64,000 nt of DNA from Omphalotus guepiniiformis. Lineage: Eukaryota > Basidiomycota > Agaricomycetes > Agaricales > Omphalotaceae. Shown in pieces: positions 1 to 10,900 of the stretch; the stretch's first letter is position 1, and every line of letters starts with the position of its first letter. The notes under the pieces are model-generated. The model was not told the DNA's origin. It was given only the letters and a program-made list of their open reading frames with translations, and made no database searches. A program made the translations under genes and the position numbers. The stretch is from the NCBI GenBank assembly GCA_028554645.1, contig JAQOOI010000022.1, positions 1,054,001-1,118,000 of the forward strand, in the 5' to 3' direction.

Positions 1-1207
1 CATGAATGAAAGCAAGTCAAGCGTATGATGAAGGGGGAGAAAGATGTAGACTTACAATATCGGCACCCAGGATGATATCAGGGTCTATCTCCTGTCGTAG
101 CAAATGCTCGAGCGCCGAAACATCAGGCTCAAGAGCCTCCGACCAATCTAGAGTGCGATAATGGACATTCGTGTGATTAGCCGAGAGATCTAAGCAATTT
201 CAGCAAATCATCAGACTGTTCAGTGTTCATGGTCGCGAAGCGTTGAAAAGCTTACTACAAGATAACTGGACATTATAGTGACATTGGGAGAGTACATCCT
301 CATTAACGTCAGTCAACCAGATAGATCCCGCATGTTGTGAGCTCTCTGAGGGATGATTTGAGAGCAGCTGTAGACTTGCGACGACTATGCCGAGAAAACC
401 AATTCCACACCCGAGCTCGAGTACGCATTTTCCTTGCACAAACTCTGCCAACGGTGAATATACTCGTCAAAGACCGCTGTGTGAAGGAATAATGTTTACC
501 TGGATGCTTGATAAGAAACTGCGACAGGGTATGACTAGCAACCCATGTTCGAAGGCCTGTCGTGCCGCTCTCGATTGTCGTTCGCGATTCATGAAGTGTC
601 AAAGTTTGATACTGCGAGATATCGACGTGTTCGCTCTCAGATAGACTATCTTCCGGAAAGAACTTCCAAAAATGCGTCAAGAAAGACTTGGATGGTATTT
701 CCCGAGCTGGCAGTCCGAGTCCACAAGTCTGATCGCGCACGTCGGGGTTTGTGGAACCAGCATGACTGTTATTTCAGATTGTACATATATGATCATACAG
801 AAAAGCCAATCACATACGGTCCAGAAGGTGGGAGGAGGGATAAGTAATGGTCCAAAATACGACAATCTATTTCTTCGTCCTACGTTGAGAATGAGAATGA
901 TATACGGTAACGCACACGCTATCGTGACTGGAAGAGACGAGTCTTCAACACGCGCCTGATTATCCAGCATTTTGTCTTCCATCCAAGAGATTAAAGTCTT
1001 CCAGAATGTCCTCTGATATTGCTTCGACGGAGAATAGGTTTTAAAATGAGCATTTGACAACACGAAATCGATCAGAAAACTGTTGAGCTCCGTGAAGCTC
1101 AAGTGGTCCGGAAAAGAAACAGATCTAGCAGGAACTAGAGCAGCGTATTCCCGTAGAAGTTGGAAGGCATCCCTGTGGACTGTGGCTAAGCTGAGCTGAG
1201 AGTTCAT
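1..1207 (-). CDS. EEF2KMT: Protein-lysine N-methyltransferase, FAM86/EEF2KMT (yeast Efm3) family, 3' end outside the window
   Basis: The N-terminal part matches the FAM86 family. An exon beginning at 1207 encodes the family-specific N-terminal helical region. An exon around 540-660 holds the signature LHESRTTIESGTTGLRTW. The exon at 227-450 holds the SAM-binding motif I, VLELGCGIGFLGIV, followed by WLTDVNEDVL. A further exon (about 75-200) contains LDW and ends in LGADI before a GTAAGT donor, the usual post-motif II region. Members of this family trimethylate a lysine of elongation factor 2 in the cytosol, and EF2 itself is encoded at 21.3-24.3 kb. The gene is divergent from the mS45 gene, with 120 bp between start codons. 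The C-terminus lies left of base 1, so the gene is partial only because of the window edge. Confidence 0.88.
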
Positions 1208-1327
1208 CTGCGTAGAATTTTGAACTTCAAACTTTTTTGCACTCGGTAAGGAATAATGTCACGTGCTACATGATACCTCAGCACGTGGTCAGTGAAAAAA
1301 CGCTGCAACCCTTTTTTCAGGCGTTTG
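1208..1327. promoter_or_regulatory. Divergent promoter with two CACGTG E-boxes
   Basis: This 120-bp gap separates the start codons of the methyltransferase (minus) and mS45 (plus). It contains two perfect CACGTG palindromes at 1260-1265 and 1282-1287, whose centres are 22 bp apart, about two helical turns. CACGTG is the core site of bHLH factors such as Cbf1 and USF-like proteins. Binding is inferred. Confidence 0.5.
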
Positions 1328-2875
1328 ATGTCCTCTTACCTCCAGCTCTTCTCCAGATCCTGTCGACCTTGTCTGCGCTCCTATCGACAACCATGCCTAC
1401 GGCGTGGAATTGCACAGACTCATAGTATACGCTCTGATACTGGCCCCGTACCACCCTCTCTTGAGGAAGTTTTGGAGCAAGAAGATGAATTTGAGCGAGC
1501 GGAAGAGGCTGAAGCTGAAGCTGCAGAGGGAAAGCGTTCATTTCAAGATTCGCAAGACGCAGAATCCCCAAAGTCGTACCGAGCTTTCATTGAGACCATA
1601 GGAAACCAATATAGAACCGCTTCGCCGCAAAATTGGCTTGGTAAGAGCTCAGTTGAGTAGTATACCCTATCATCTTTCCAGTCGTACTAAACTTCCTTAT
1701 GCTAGCCTTTCCCTATGAACCCCTCATTTCGACCACCTGCACCAATATCAAATGCAACAAAGAACCTCATCTACCAGGACTATAAGAACAACCGCACTCC
1801 GGAGATACTTCGCGCTCTGTCTCAGCAATACAGTATAAGTCTCAAACGCGTTGAAGCGATAATCAAACTCAAGGATATGGAAGCGGCATGGTATAAGGTT
1901 AGTTTCACTTGAAATTCATTTTCTTTGTGCACTGTTCGCGCACGAAGTGCATGATGTTTTCAACGATTAGTCTTTAAGACACTTAAATGGTTACAATTCT
2001 TATATGAATTACTGATATTCGTCCTTGGCTACATGTTCCTGCTCGTACTGACTCCACTTCCTAGGTGAATGGACAAAAATTTTATGTGTTGTCGTGACAT
2101 TATTATTGACAAACTCCGCCGCTTCTGTGTCTGGTCTATGTAGGAGGTTAGTCTTTGTTCACGCCTTATATTGACGATGAGTCTTTTCTTTCATCCGCGA
2201 AGTAGAAAACCATCTGGGCTTCGTTACATCGCTTAGATATTGGTTTCACCCTTTACAACCCCATCTAATATTTAACTTTTCACTTTTCATTGTTCTCTCG
2301 TCGCGCCATCGTACTGACTGGTCCAATTTCACAGAAAAGAGAGACTCAAAGCGGATTTTTGAGGGGAATGGAGAGACTGCTGGGGGTGCGAGAGCGCATT
2401 ACCACAGTTGACTCAAGGAAAGATGCCGCAGATGCAGATACTCTAGAACAGATTGAGCAGCGTGACGCCACTCGTCAAAATTACCAGCGCATGTATTGGG
2501 AATCTATTCCAGAACATGGTGGAGTGAGTGGCTCGGCTTGCTGGATTTGTGTGTTACTGAATTTTGTCCCAGGAGCCCATAGTACCGGCGGCTATCGAGC
2601 ACAGTCAGAAGCTCGCAGAACGTCTCACTGAGAAGGCTCGGCTGCTCAAAGACAAGACCTATTTGCCACATATTCCTGACACCGATACCATAAAGACGCC
2701 TAAGGAACGTGTCTTTGTATCCGAGATGGAGGGCAGGCCTTCAATTCACTTCGTTGATGTGGGCACAAAGTTCTTAGACGTGGGCGCCGAGTCAAAACGT
2801 TTGGCGAGAATTGAGGCTCGCGCCAAGCATCGGGCAAAGAAGGTTGAGGAGAAGAAGAAATTACTCGCGCATTGA
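1328..2875 (+). CDS. Mitochondrial small-subunit ribosomal protein mS45 (Bot1p family)
   Basis: This is a Bot1p-family protein (mS45), a fungal-type component of the mitochondrial 37S subunit. The start at 1328 gives an arginine-rich, acid-poor presequence suited to mitochondrial import, then an acidic stretch and NWLGKSS. After an intron (1652-1705, GTTGAG donor) it continues PFPMNPSFRPPAPIS and the hallmark segment with ALSQQYSISLKRVEAIIKLK. A later exon has SGFLRGMERLLGVRE, and the last exon ends in a basic helix rich in K, R and E. A gap of about 430 nt between the second and third coding exons is far longer than other introns here and may hide small exons. The gene converges with the MFS gene, with 108 bp between stop codons. 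Confidence 0.85.
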
Positions 2876-2983
2876 TTTATATTCAACGTGCTTGTTATTT
2901 ATGTATTTGGTTGTCGTCATTCAACAATACATTCAATATTGAGCCGTACTCTACATTCGTTGATAATGAATCAAAAACCTTTG

Positions 2984-5538
2984 CTAATATACAAAGCGGA
3001 AATCCAGCCTTTGGTTTCCTTCGTCCTTAGTCGTCTCGTTGTAGTCGTCTTGTTGCTACTCGTCGAAAGTTGATGTCAATCAAAATTAAAGGACGTGATA
3101 GCACGTACCTTCTTGGTCCACGAATTCCAAATTTTATCCCTTCGGTAGTTGAGGTACTTGTAGAAGAAATATATGCTGATGTAAAGGACAATGTTCATTG
3201 AACAGACACCAATGAGAGCACGATTCCCTTTTTTGTCTAAAAATCGGGATGGATTGATTAATTCGCTGGGCAGTTAGGTTAGAAGGATTAAGCTGCACGT
3301 ACAAAGAGGCTATATAGCACAGAGGCAGATACAGAAACACCGTCAGCATGATGTGCACCAAATGATATGAGTTGACTCATTTGCAGACCTTGTCATCCGC
3401 TCGATAAATGTTTGCCTGCAACGATGTCAGCAATTCAAACAACTTAGATGTATGTGAAAAAGACCTCACATATACGACAGCTCCGGCCTGGACAAACATG
3501 TTATATACACTGGAATCCCCACAATCAGGTTATCATGCATGCAAACAAAACTTGTGCATGTACGCCTTACCTCGCAGAGACAGTCCTATGATCATGATTT
3601 CAATCAGAACAAACCAACATGTAAAGGAATTGTAGTGAGTCCTCGTGCGGACACTGTATGAATTTCGTGATGCCCATGCGACTTGAATTGGATGCACATA
3701 TGGAAAGCCAGTGATGAGAGTAACGACAGCAAAGTACACCCACTGTGATGTGTGACTGTTGAAGGTGTACAGAGCAACCAGGAGAGGCAGCGCCCAAAGC
3801 TGCAAGACAATGGTTGCAGCGACGCGGCTATTGAGAATTTCACTGAGATACGCGGTAAAGAGAAGCATGCACATTCCAATGACGGTGGATGGAATGGTAA
3901 GAAGGTTTGATTGCGTGGTGTTGAACCCTAGCTGGCGAAGTGAAAGTGTAAGATAATTTTGAGGTGGTCCGACAGGTACTGGAAGAGCCCGTCACTTAGA
4001 ATTCTGCAGGCAAAGAGTGCTCTCTGCTTACTCATATGTGTAAGGCCCAACAGGTAGATGGGCCACATCCTCCAGTCTCTGAGGGCCGTCCAGATCATTT
4101 TTGGTGAAAGCCCTTGACGATTGTGCATGTCTGATTTTGAAGGATCGTCGCGAAGCACTCTGTAGTGCGCAGATAAGAATTTTGTATGTACTAAGAGAAC
4201 TAATCGATTCACCTGTTCACCATGATGATTTCCTCTCTGAAACAACGCCAGACTGACGTTAGATTCCTACTCAATTTTATCGGCATTACTACGCACCGCT
4301 CGGTAAACCAGCCTTTCGGTCTGTACCAGGCTTTGGTTTGGGTCGGGCCCGCTGGCATTAAAAAGTACGAGAGGAGGCCGACAAGGAGTGTAGCAATACC
4401 CTCAATCAAGAACAAATAGCGCCATCCAGCTCTTCCATGAACACCACGAAGTTTGAGAAGGCCTGTTGCAATAAATGCACTGATAATCTTGGAAACATAT
4501 TGAGATACCCAGAAGAAAGCCAGTCGGATCGGCACTGTCAATATCCGGGTAGAGGTTCAGAGAAAATGCTACTCGTCAGGGTGAGGCTTGCTGGCTTACG
4601 TTCTGTTTTTGTATAGAAGTACGAGAGGTACAAAACAACGTCTGGGATGAAGCCGCCCTGTAGAAACCCTAAGAGAAATCTGTATTACGGTTAATGCCAG
4701 ATAGAGCAATGAGTTCTATGACAGGATTCTTACCTAGTAGCCAGGAACGATCCACGCCCGCTAAGCCAGAACTGCGAGAATGCGACCACACTCCATATCA
4801 CCATCTTCAAGTAAGTATGAGCACACTAGTGATGTACACTTAAACTCCACTGCCTACCTGAGTTGGTACCCAGATGTCGGGTCCAACACGTTTCGATACT
4901 AATTGCGAGGGTAACTCTAGAAAGGTTATCTGAGCTTGCGTTCACAGCAATTGAGGTGGAGTACTTTACCTGCAGCTAAAAAGGATACTCGAAAGAGAGT
5001 GTTTCCTAGATTGTAGTCATTCGTGGACATTCCAAGGTCGTTCAAGAAATTATCAGTATTTGCTTGAGAGATATTGCTGCGATCCAGATCAAGGGAGAAG
5101 AACATGATTGCTGCCCATATCATAATCTTGAAGTCAATCTTTCGAACCAGTTTCTTGATAAGGCATTGTAAGCTGATTAACAAAAAGCCAGAGAGGCTAA
5201 ACCCGCACCTTTTCCTCTCTCCAAGTCCATCGTGCATCGGGATCGAACCTATGAGCATTTTCGTATTGTGGCGGCGGCCGGTAAACTTCTAAGGTGGTGG
5301 GTTCGTCGAAGACAGAAGGCTGCGTTGCTATACTGTCCAAGTCCAAATTGGACTTTCGCCACTGTGTCCAAAACCCACCGCGACCGTTCTGAACTGGGGC
5401 ACCGAGGGGTACTTTCTCTTTCTCAATGAAGGAAGTACCGGAGGGCGTTACATCACCCTTCTCCTTCTCGTTTGGTGATTCCGTGTATGCAAGAGAATCT
5501 TCATGTTCGGTTGTCTCCCGCGGAAGGAGAGTGGTCAT
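2984..5538 (-). CDS. Major facilitator superfamily transporter, anion:cation symporter (allantoate permease/Dal5-like) family
   Basis: This is a 12-TM plasma-membrane permease of the fungal ACS family, which covers allantoate, nicotinate, pantothenate and related organic anions. The substrate cannot be read from sequence. A charged cytosolic N-terminus of about 115 residues precedes KIDFKIMIWAAIMFFSLDLDR, the first TM with the DRSNI motif that typifies the family. LATRFLLGFLQGGFIPDVV corresponds to TM4, and WRYLFLIEGIATLLVGL is typical of TM6. The last exon, joined through a GTACGT intron, gives DEGNQRLDFRFVY before the stop at 2984, a classic ACS C-terminus. There are at least eight short introns. 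The start at 5538 gives the usual N-terminal length. Confidence 0.9.
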
Positions 5539-5845
5539 GATAAGATGCTAGAAACGAAAAGGCCCCCAAGATAAACATCACTTTACATTTCTTATGTACG
5601 TGAACCTGAACATGAGCCGCGAATGGCGAATTTCAGTCGGACATGGTGTGGTAACTCATCGCGTTACAAACACTAGCAATGACGCGATGTTTGATTCGAT
5701 TTCATTCATTCCTCCGACATTCGCGTAGGACTTCCATTTTAGGATACTACTCCGATACTCGTACTGGCAATTAAATTCAATCAGTTATATTTTCTACAAG
5801 AAACACTCTACGCAGCAATGTATTCACTTCACGCAATGTAGCCTT
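5539..5845. other. Intergenic: MFS upstream region and CCT7 3' flank
   Basis: This 307-bp gap lies between two minus-strand genes. It must hold the promoter and leader of the MFS gene and the 3' end of CCT7. I see no ORF, RNA gene or strong repeat in it. Confidence 0.6.
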
Positions 5846-7793
5846 TTACCGACGAGGCATGCCTCGCCCTCTACCGCGAAGTGCTCTCTGTGCTGTGCCT
5901 GGAGGAGCTTTGGGCCCAGGATTTTGCTGAGAAAGTGTCAGCAAGACTAATAAGTAAAGAGTTTCTTGCCCACCTGTTCGCTTTGTGGATTCCGCACGGT
6001 CTCGTCGACGCTCAGTATCAAGGAAGCAGCCTCGGTTGCGCTGCTGATTGCATTGAGCTTGATGAGAGCAGGCTCCCAAACAAAAGCGTCCATGTTATTG
6101 CGGACACCGGATGCACCATCAACATCGACACCAAACCACTTTTCACCGTTAGCATGTTTCATACGAAGCTTGTTGAGAATGTCAGTCGAGTCAAGGCCAG
6201 CGTTGTCGCAAATCTGCCTCGGGATGATCTCGAGAGCCTTCGCGAAAGCGGTCATGATGAGTTGGAGCTTCCCTGGAATAGACAGGGCGTGTTTCCTTAT
6301 GTGCGCCGAGAGGTCCATCTGAGCATTATACACGAGTAAGATCAAATAACCGAGACTCAAACTGAAAATCTAACCTCAATAGCACCACCTCCAGCGACAA
6401 CGTCACCGTTTCTGACCGCCCGCTTCACCACCATGATGGCGTCGTGCAAACTTCTCTCTACTTCTTCCATGAACTGTTCTGCACCTCCGCGAAGGACAAG
6501 GGTGCAAGTTTTGGCCTTCGGGCATTCCTCGAAGATGTTGTATCTCTCTCCACCGATCTGTTTCTCCTCGAAGAAGCCGCAGGTCCCGAGATGCTCCCTT
6601 GTGATATCCGAGCATGTTGACTGGATGGACCCTCCTACGGCTTGGACAACCCTGCGCAAATCACCTGCAGGAACACGACCAGCGCAGAAGATGTCACGGT
6701 CGGCAAAGTATTGGGTAGCCAAATCACCGATAGGAAGCTTGCTAAGCACAACCTTGGCACCTGTTTTCTCTATAGCTTCAAGTTTGCGATAGATGATCTC
6801 CCATTCGGCATCCACAATGGCCTGATATTCAGACACGGCCTCCACCCGTACTTCGGCATTGTCTTTTTCGGCTTTGAGCTCAAGCTCGACATTCAAACAG
6901 AGAATAAGGGGATTACGGAAGGATTTCGGTTGTTGCTCTGCGCCAGCATAGGTGAATGTCTTCTTGAAGGCAACACCGCTGACAAGCATAGAGTCCTGCA
7001 TTCCTCCGCCTGCAATTTTCTTGACACCAATGAGAGACTCATCGAGATCATCCTGATCAAGACATTGAACGGCATCGACCACCATATTGGAAAAGAAAGG
7101 CTTTTCTGAGTGGATGAGTTTAGAAGACATGGATGTTGATGCACATTTTAGAAGTAAAGACCGGAAACGCCTGCAGAAATTGCTCAGTCAGCGAAGTAAA
7201 ACACTGGTTAGCCTGAGGAAGATATATACTCAGGATCTGATTTTTCGATAGTAATCTGGATCTCTTTTATCCTTTCAATCGCCTGATGTGAAGTGAGATT
7301 TAGTGGCATATGGCATCCAACATAATGCGTACCAATTGAGCAGCTTTCCGGAACCCTTTTGTGATGATGTGAGGACTGACACCCTCCTCAATATAGCCTC
7401 TCACTTCCTTCAGCAACTGGGCAGCAATCAGAACCACACTGGTTGTTCCGTCTCCGACTTCTGCATCCTGAGCGCGAGCAATATCGACTAAGGTTCGTGC
7501 AGCAGGGTGGACGATATCCAATAGCTTCAAAATCGTAGCTCCATCGTTTGTGATTTGCGCCTCTCCGCGATCGGATACAATAAGCTTATCCATTCCTCTT
7601 GGACCGAGGGTGCTTGACAAAGTCTCTGCGATTGCAAGACATGCTGAGATGTTGGATAATAACTGAGGAGTCCCCTGAGAAGTATCTGTGCCCTCCTTCA
7701 GGAGGACCACAGTAGGTTGCTATAATTTCCAAATGTCAGCAGTCAATTATATATACTTTGAGACCAATTTCTGACCATCCCAAGCCGCTGCAT
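5846..7793 (-). CDS. CCT7: T-complex protein 1 subunit eta (CCT7), cytosolic chaperonin
   Basis: CCT7 is the eta subunit of the hetero-oligomeric TRiC/CCT chaperonin, which folds actin, tubulin and many WD40 proteins using ATP. The start at 7793 gives a short first exon (MQRLGM), spliced to [27 protein letters not shown] sequence. The ATP-binding group II chaperonin signatures are intact: [28 protein letters not shown] and [11 protein letters not shown]. Eta-specific sequence follows in the apical domain, including [15 protein letters not shown] and [24 protein letters not shown]. The tail is glycine/arginine-rich (GRGRGMPRR), as usual for eta. It is head-to-head with RAD5, with 119 bp between starts. 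Confidence 0.96.
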
Positions 7794-7912
7794 TTTGAAG
7801 GTAAGATAGAAGGATTTTGCGTTATTTATCTTTGTTTTTCAACGAGTCGGTTGGCAATCTACGCGTCGACGCGTCCGGTTCGCGTTCAACTGACTCCGAG
7901 CTCTACTTTGAC
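7794..7912. promoter_or_regulatory. Divergent CCT7/RAD5 promoter with a double MCB palindrome
   Basis: The 119 bp between the two start codons contains ACGCGTCGACGCGT at 7861-7874. This is a perfect 14-bp palindrome made of two MluI cell-cycle boxes (ACGCGT). A further TTCGCG-like E2F/MBF half site lies just downstream. The palindrome is about 40-50 bp upstream of the RAD5 ATG. In fungi ACGCGT is bound by MBF, which drives G1/S transcription of replication and repair genes. MBF control here is inferred. Confidence 0.6.
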
Positions 7913-10900
7913 ATGGAACAACCTGAAGGTCCTCCTGGTCTGTTCTTTGCTGATTCTGATGATGAAGGAGACGTTGTCATGAAGCCAGCCGAAGAGGTCG
8001 AAAGCGAGACCATAGTTGCACCTGAAACTGCTCCAAGCCACAGTCTTTCATTAGAAACCTCGGTCAAGGAGCAAAGTCTGTTTCTTCCAGGCGATAGCGA
8101 CGATGAGGACTTCGCGGACCAACTCATTGTCCCTCAAAAGAGGTCAAGCTCTCCGGGCTATGACGAGGATGGCTTTGGCATACCTGATGTCGACGAGCTT
8201 CCTCGAGCGTCCAGTGTCAGCGCAAGCTCAATGTCCGATCATATATCTATATCTTCCGAATCTCCAGAACCAGAATGTAAACAAGAAAAAGAAGAGGAAA
8301 AACCTCCTCCAGCCAAAAAGCGCCGTCTTTCTCCTTCACCGTTTCCTACAAATAAACCGCACTCCAAGCATTCCATAGATTTCCCCGTCTATATTGGAGA
8401 ACTACTTATACCCAATGCTTGGAGCACTATATCTGGATCTGGCTACGTGAAAGTCAACGATACTGTACGAATAGAGCGAGACAGTGATGAATCAATTAAG
8501 CCGGACCCCAAAGGCAAGAAGAAAGCTGTAGAGAAGGGTAATGGCAAGAAGCAGGTTTCTCTCACATCGATGCTGAAGGCTCAACCCATGAAACAAACAA
8601 AGAAGAAATCTGACACTATAGTTCGCCTCGTTACGGAGCGCGGGTTTGGTGAGTGTGTATTCATGACGTCCATCTCTTGTCGCAGGACTTACTGGAGTAT
8701 GAAGAGTTTGGTCGGCTTCCGCAAGAAGTAGCCTGGTGGGCGTCAAAGCTCCTTGACCTCGGTATGCTGCAGTTTTTTGCATACCTGATACGATCATTAA
8801 AGCCGTATCATAGGTTTTGTCGAACTACGAGGGCAAATGACTGACTGCCCCTCGAAACTCACCACGGGCGCCAATTTAATCGTGACCATGGACGTCTATC
8901 TCCTTGAATCTGCCTTCATACCCAATAAAATGTCTCATTCGGATACCCAACCCAAAGTTATGTTTGGAGAGGGTTTGGAGACAGCGGAAGAAAAAAACTT
9001 GCGGGAACGAAAGAGCGCAGTTGTCAAGCTCTTCGAAACACTTGGTTTGAAGCCTCAAGCTGGGACAACTCTGAGCTCGCAGAAGTCGGAGGGTGAACTC
9101 AATGCAGAGGCTATGAGAAAGGCCACCCAGAAGCCAAAGAAACACACCGAGGTTGTTGGCGATGGTGAAGAAATTGAAGTTGAGGACGGCGAAGATTTAT
9201 CGAAGAATGATCTTGATATGATATACAAGCGGTAATAATACTCTCCTGACTCAACATTATCCGGCATTTATTCTTTGATGAAAGAGCACAACATAACGAC
9301 CGTACCATGAAAGAAATGGAACCTGCGGACACATTCACTCTCAAGTTGCGTGGATATCAAAAGCAGGCACTCTTGTAAGTGTTTCTCCAGCTACTATGCA
9401 AGCCCTGATTGATTTCTTTGTATAGTTGGATGAACTCGCTTGAAACAGGCAAGATGGATGCTCGGGAGGCCAATTCGATGCATCCGCTTTGGAGCGAGTG
9501 AGCATTAAGTCGAATTGGCTTTGTATCACATCTGATGCATTGACACAGATACGTCTTTCCTCAAAAGCCAGATACAGAAGGGATCATTGACTTGACGGAA
9601 GACGACAAGCTCTTTTATTTTAATCCCTATTCTGGTGAGATGTCTCTAGATTTCCCCAGGGCAGAGAGGAACTGCAGAGGCGGTATTCTAGCGTATGCTT
9701 CATTCGAATACTCTATTAATGCTTGGACTCATATATGTTTCTTTAGAGATGGTAACGTGTCTTCGCTGTTTTGAATGGATTGCCACTAATTCAATCTGAT
9801 CGGAAAACACCACCTCTATAGAAAGTACGTCTCCAGTATGACATTTCTTCATTGTGCTCAACTTCTTCAGTGGGTATGGGGAAGACGATAATGATTTCCG
9901 CTCTAATCCAAAGCAACCTTGGCTCCGACGAACCAATCGAAGCCGGAGACGGAGGCTCATCGACAAAACAACGTCAACTGAAATTGAACAACGCGTTCCG
10001 CCCCGTCAAAGGCCGGAAGAACAGAACACCGCAACGGCCACATGCGACGCTCGTCGTTGCACCTACTGCTTTGATTAATCAGTGGGCGGAGGAAATCGAG
10101 AGGTCCAGCCAGCCTGGGACGGTCAAGGTAACAGTGTGGCACGGGCAGAACAGGGATGATCTAGACGCGGCTATAGAACCCGAGGACGAGGACAGTACAA
10201 CGATCAAGGTTATCGTGACGTCCTATGGTACTCTGGCTTCAGAACATGCAAAGTCGGAGAAGTCCTATTCACCTATATTCGAAATTGAGTGGGTCGCATT
10301 GTTTCGCGGCCTGCTTGTTAGCTTATTGATGTTGCTACTGAAGTTGAGTGGTTGCGAGTGGTTTTGGACGAAGCTCATTCGTGTAAATCACGAACGAGTA
10401 AGACTGCTAAAGCGGTCTATGCTCTCCGAGCAAGGAGACGATGGGCGGTGACCGGTAGGTTATGGACAGTATATAGGTTTTTCTTTGAAATCTGATGAAT
10501 ATTTCTCCCAGGTACACCTATCGTCAACAAACTCGAAGACCTATACTCTCTTCTGTGAGCCGACTTGATGAGCGTTTGGTTGCCCTATACTCATTCTTAA
10601 TCAGAAAGTTCCTCGATTTCAAGCCTTGGGCGGATTTCTCGTTCTTCCGGTCGTGAGTCTGGCCATGAGTATTACCATTCGTGTTTGACAGCAATACCAG
10701 ATTCATCACGCTGCCATATATTGCTCGGGATGCAAAGGCTATTGAAGTTGTGCAAGTTATCTTGGAGTCGATCTTGTTACGGCGAGAGAAAAACATGCGA
10801 GACGTAGACGGCAAGATGATCGTTGAGCTACCGCCAAAACAGGTGAGGTGCAACTGTCTCCGATATATATATAGCTTGTTTTTATTCCGCATAGATTACG

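Noticed and set aside
3533..3879. Three overlapping minus-strand ORFs of 65-113 codons
   Set aside because: They are frame shadows or parts of the MFS coding exons.
5225..5250. B-box-like sequence (GGTTCGATCCC on the minus strand) suggesting a tRNA
   Set aside because: It lies inside the first coding exon of the MFS gene (HRFDPDARW), and no acceptor stem or anticodon arm can be built around it.
7861..7880. Cloning adaptor contamination (MluI/SalI-like sites)
   Set aside because: The sequence is continuous with the RAD5/CCT7 promoter and both genes are intact, so a genomic MCB palindrome is more likely.
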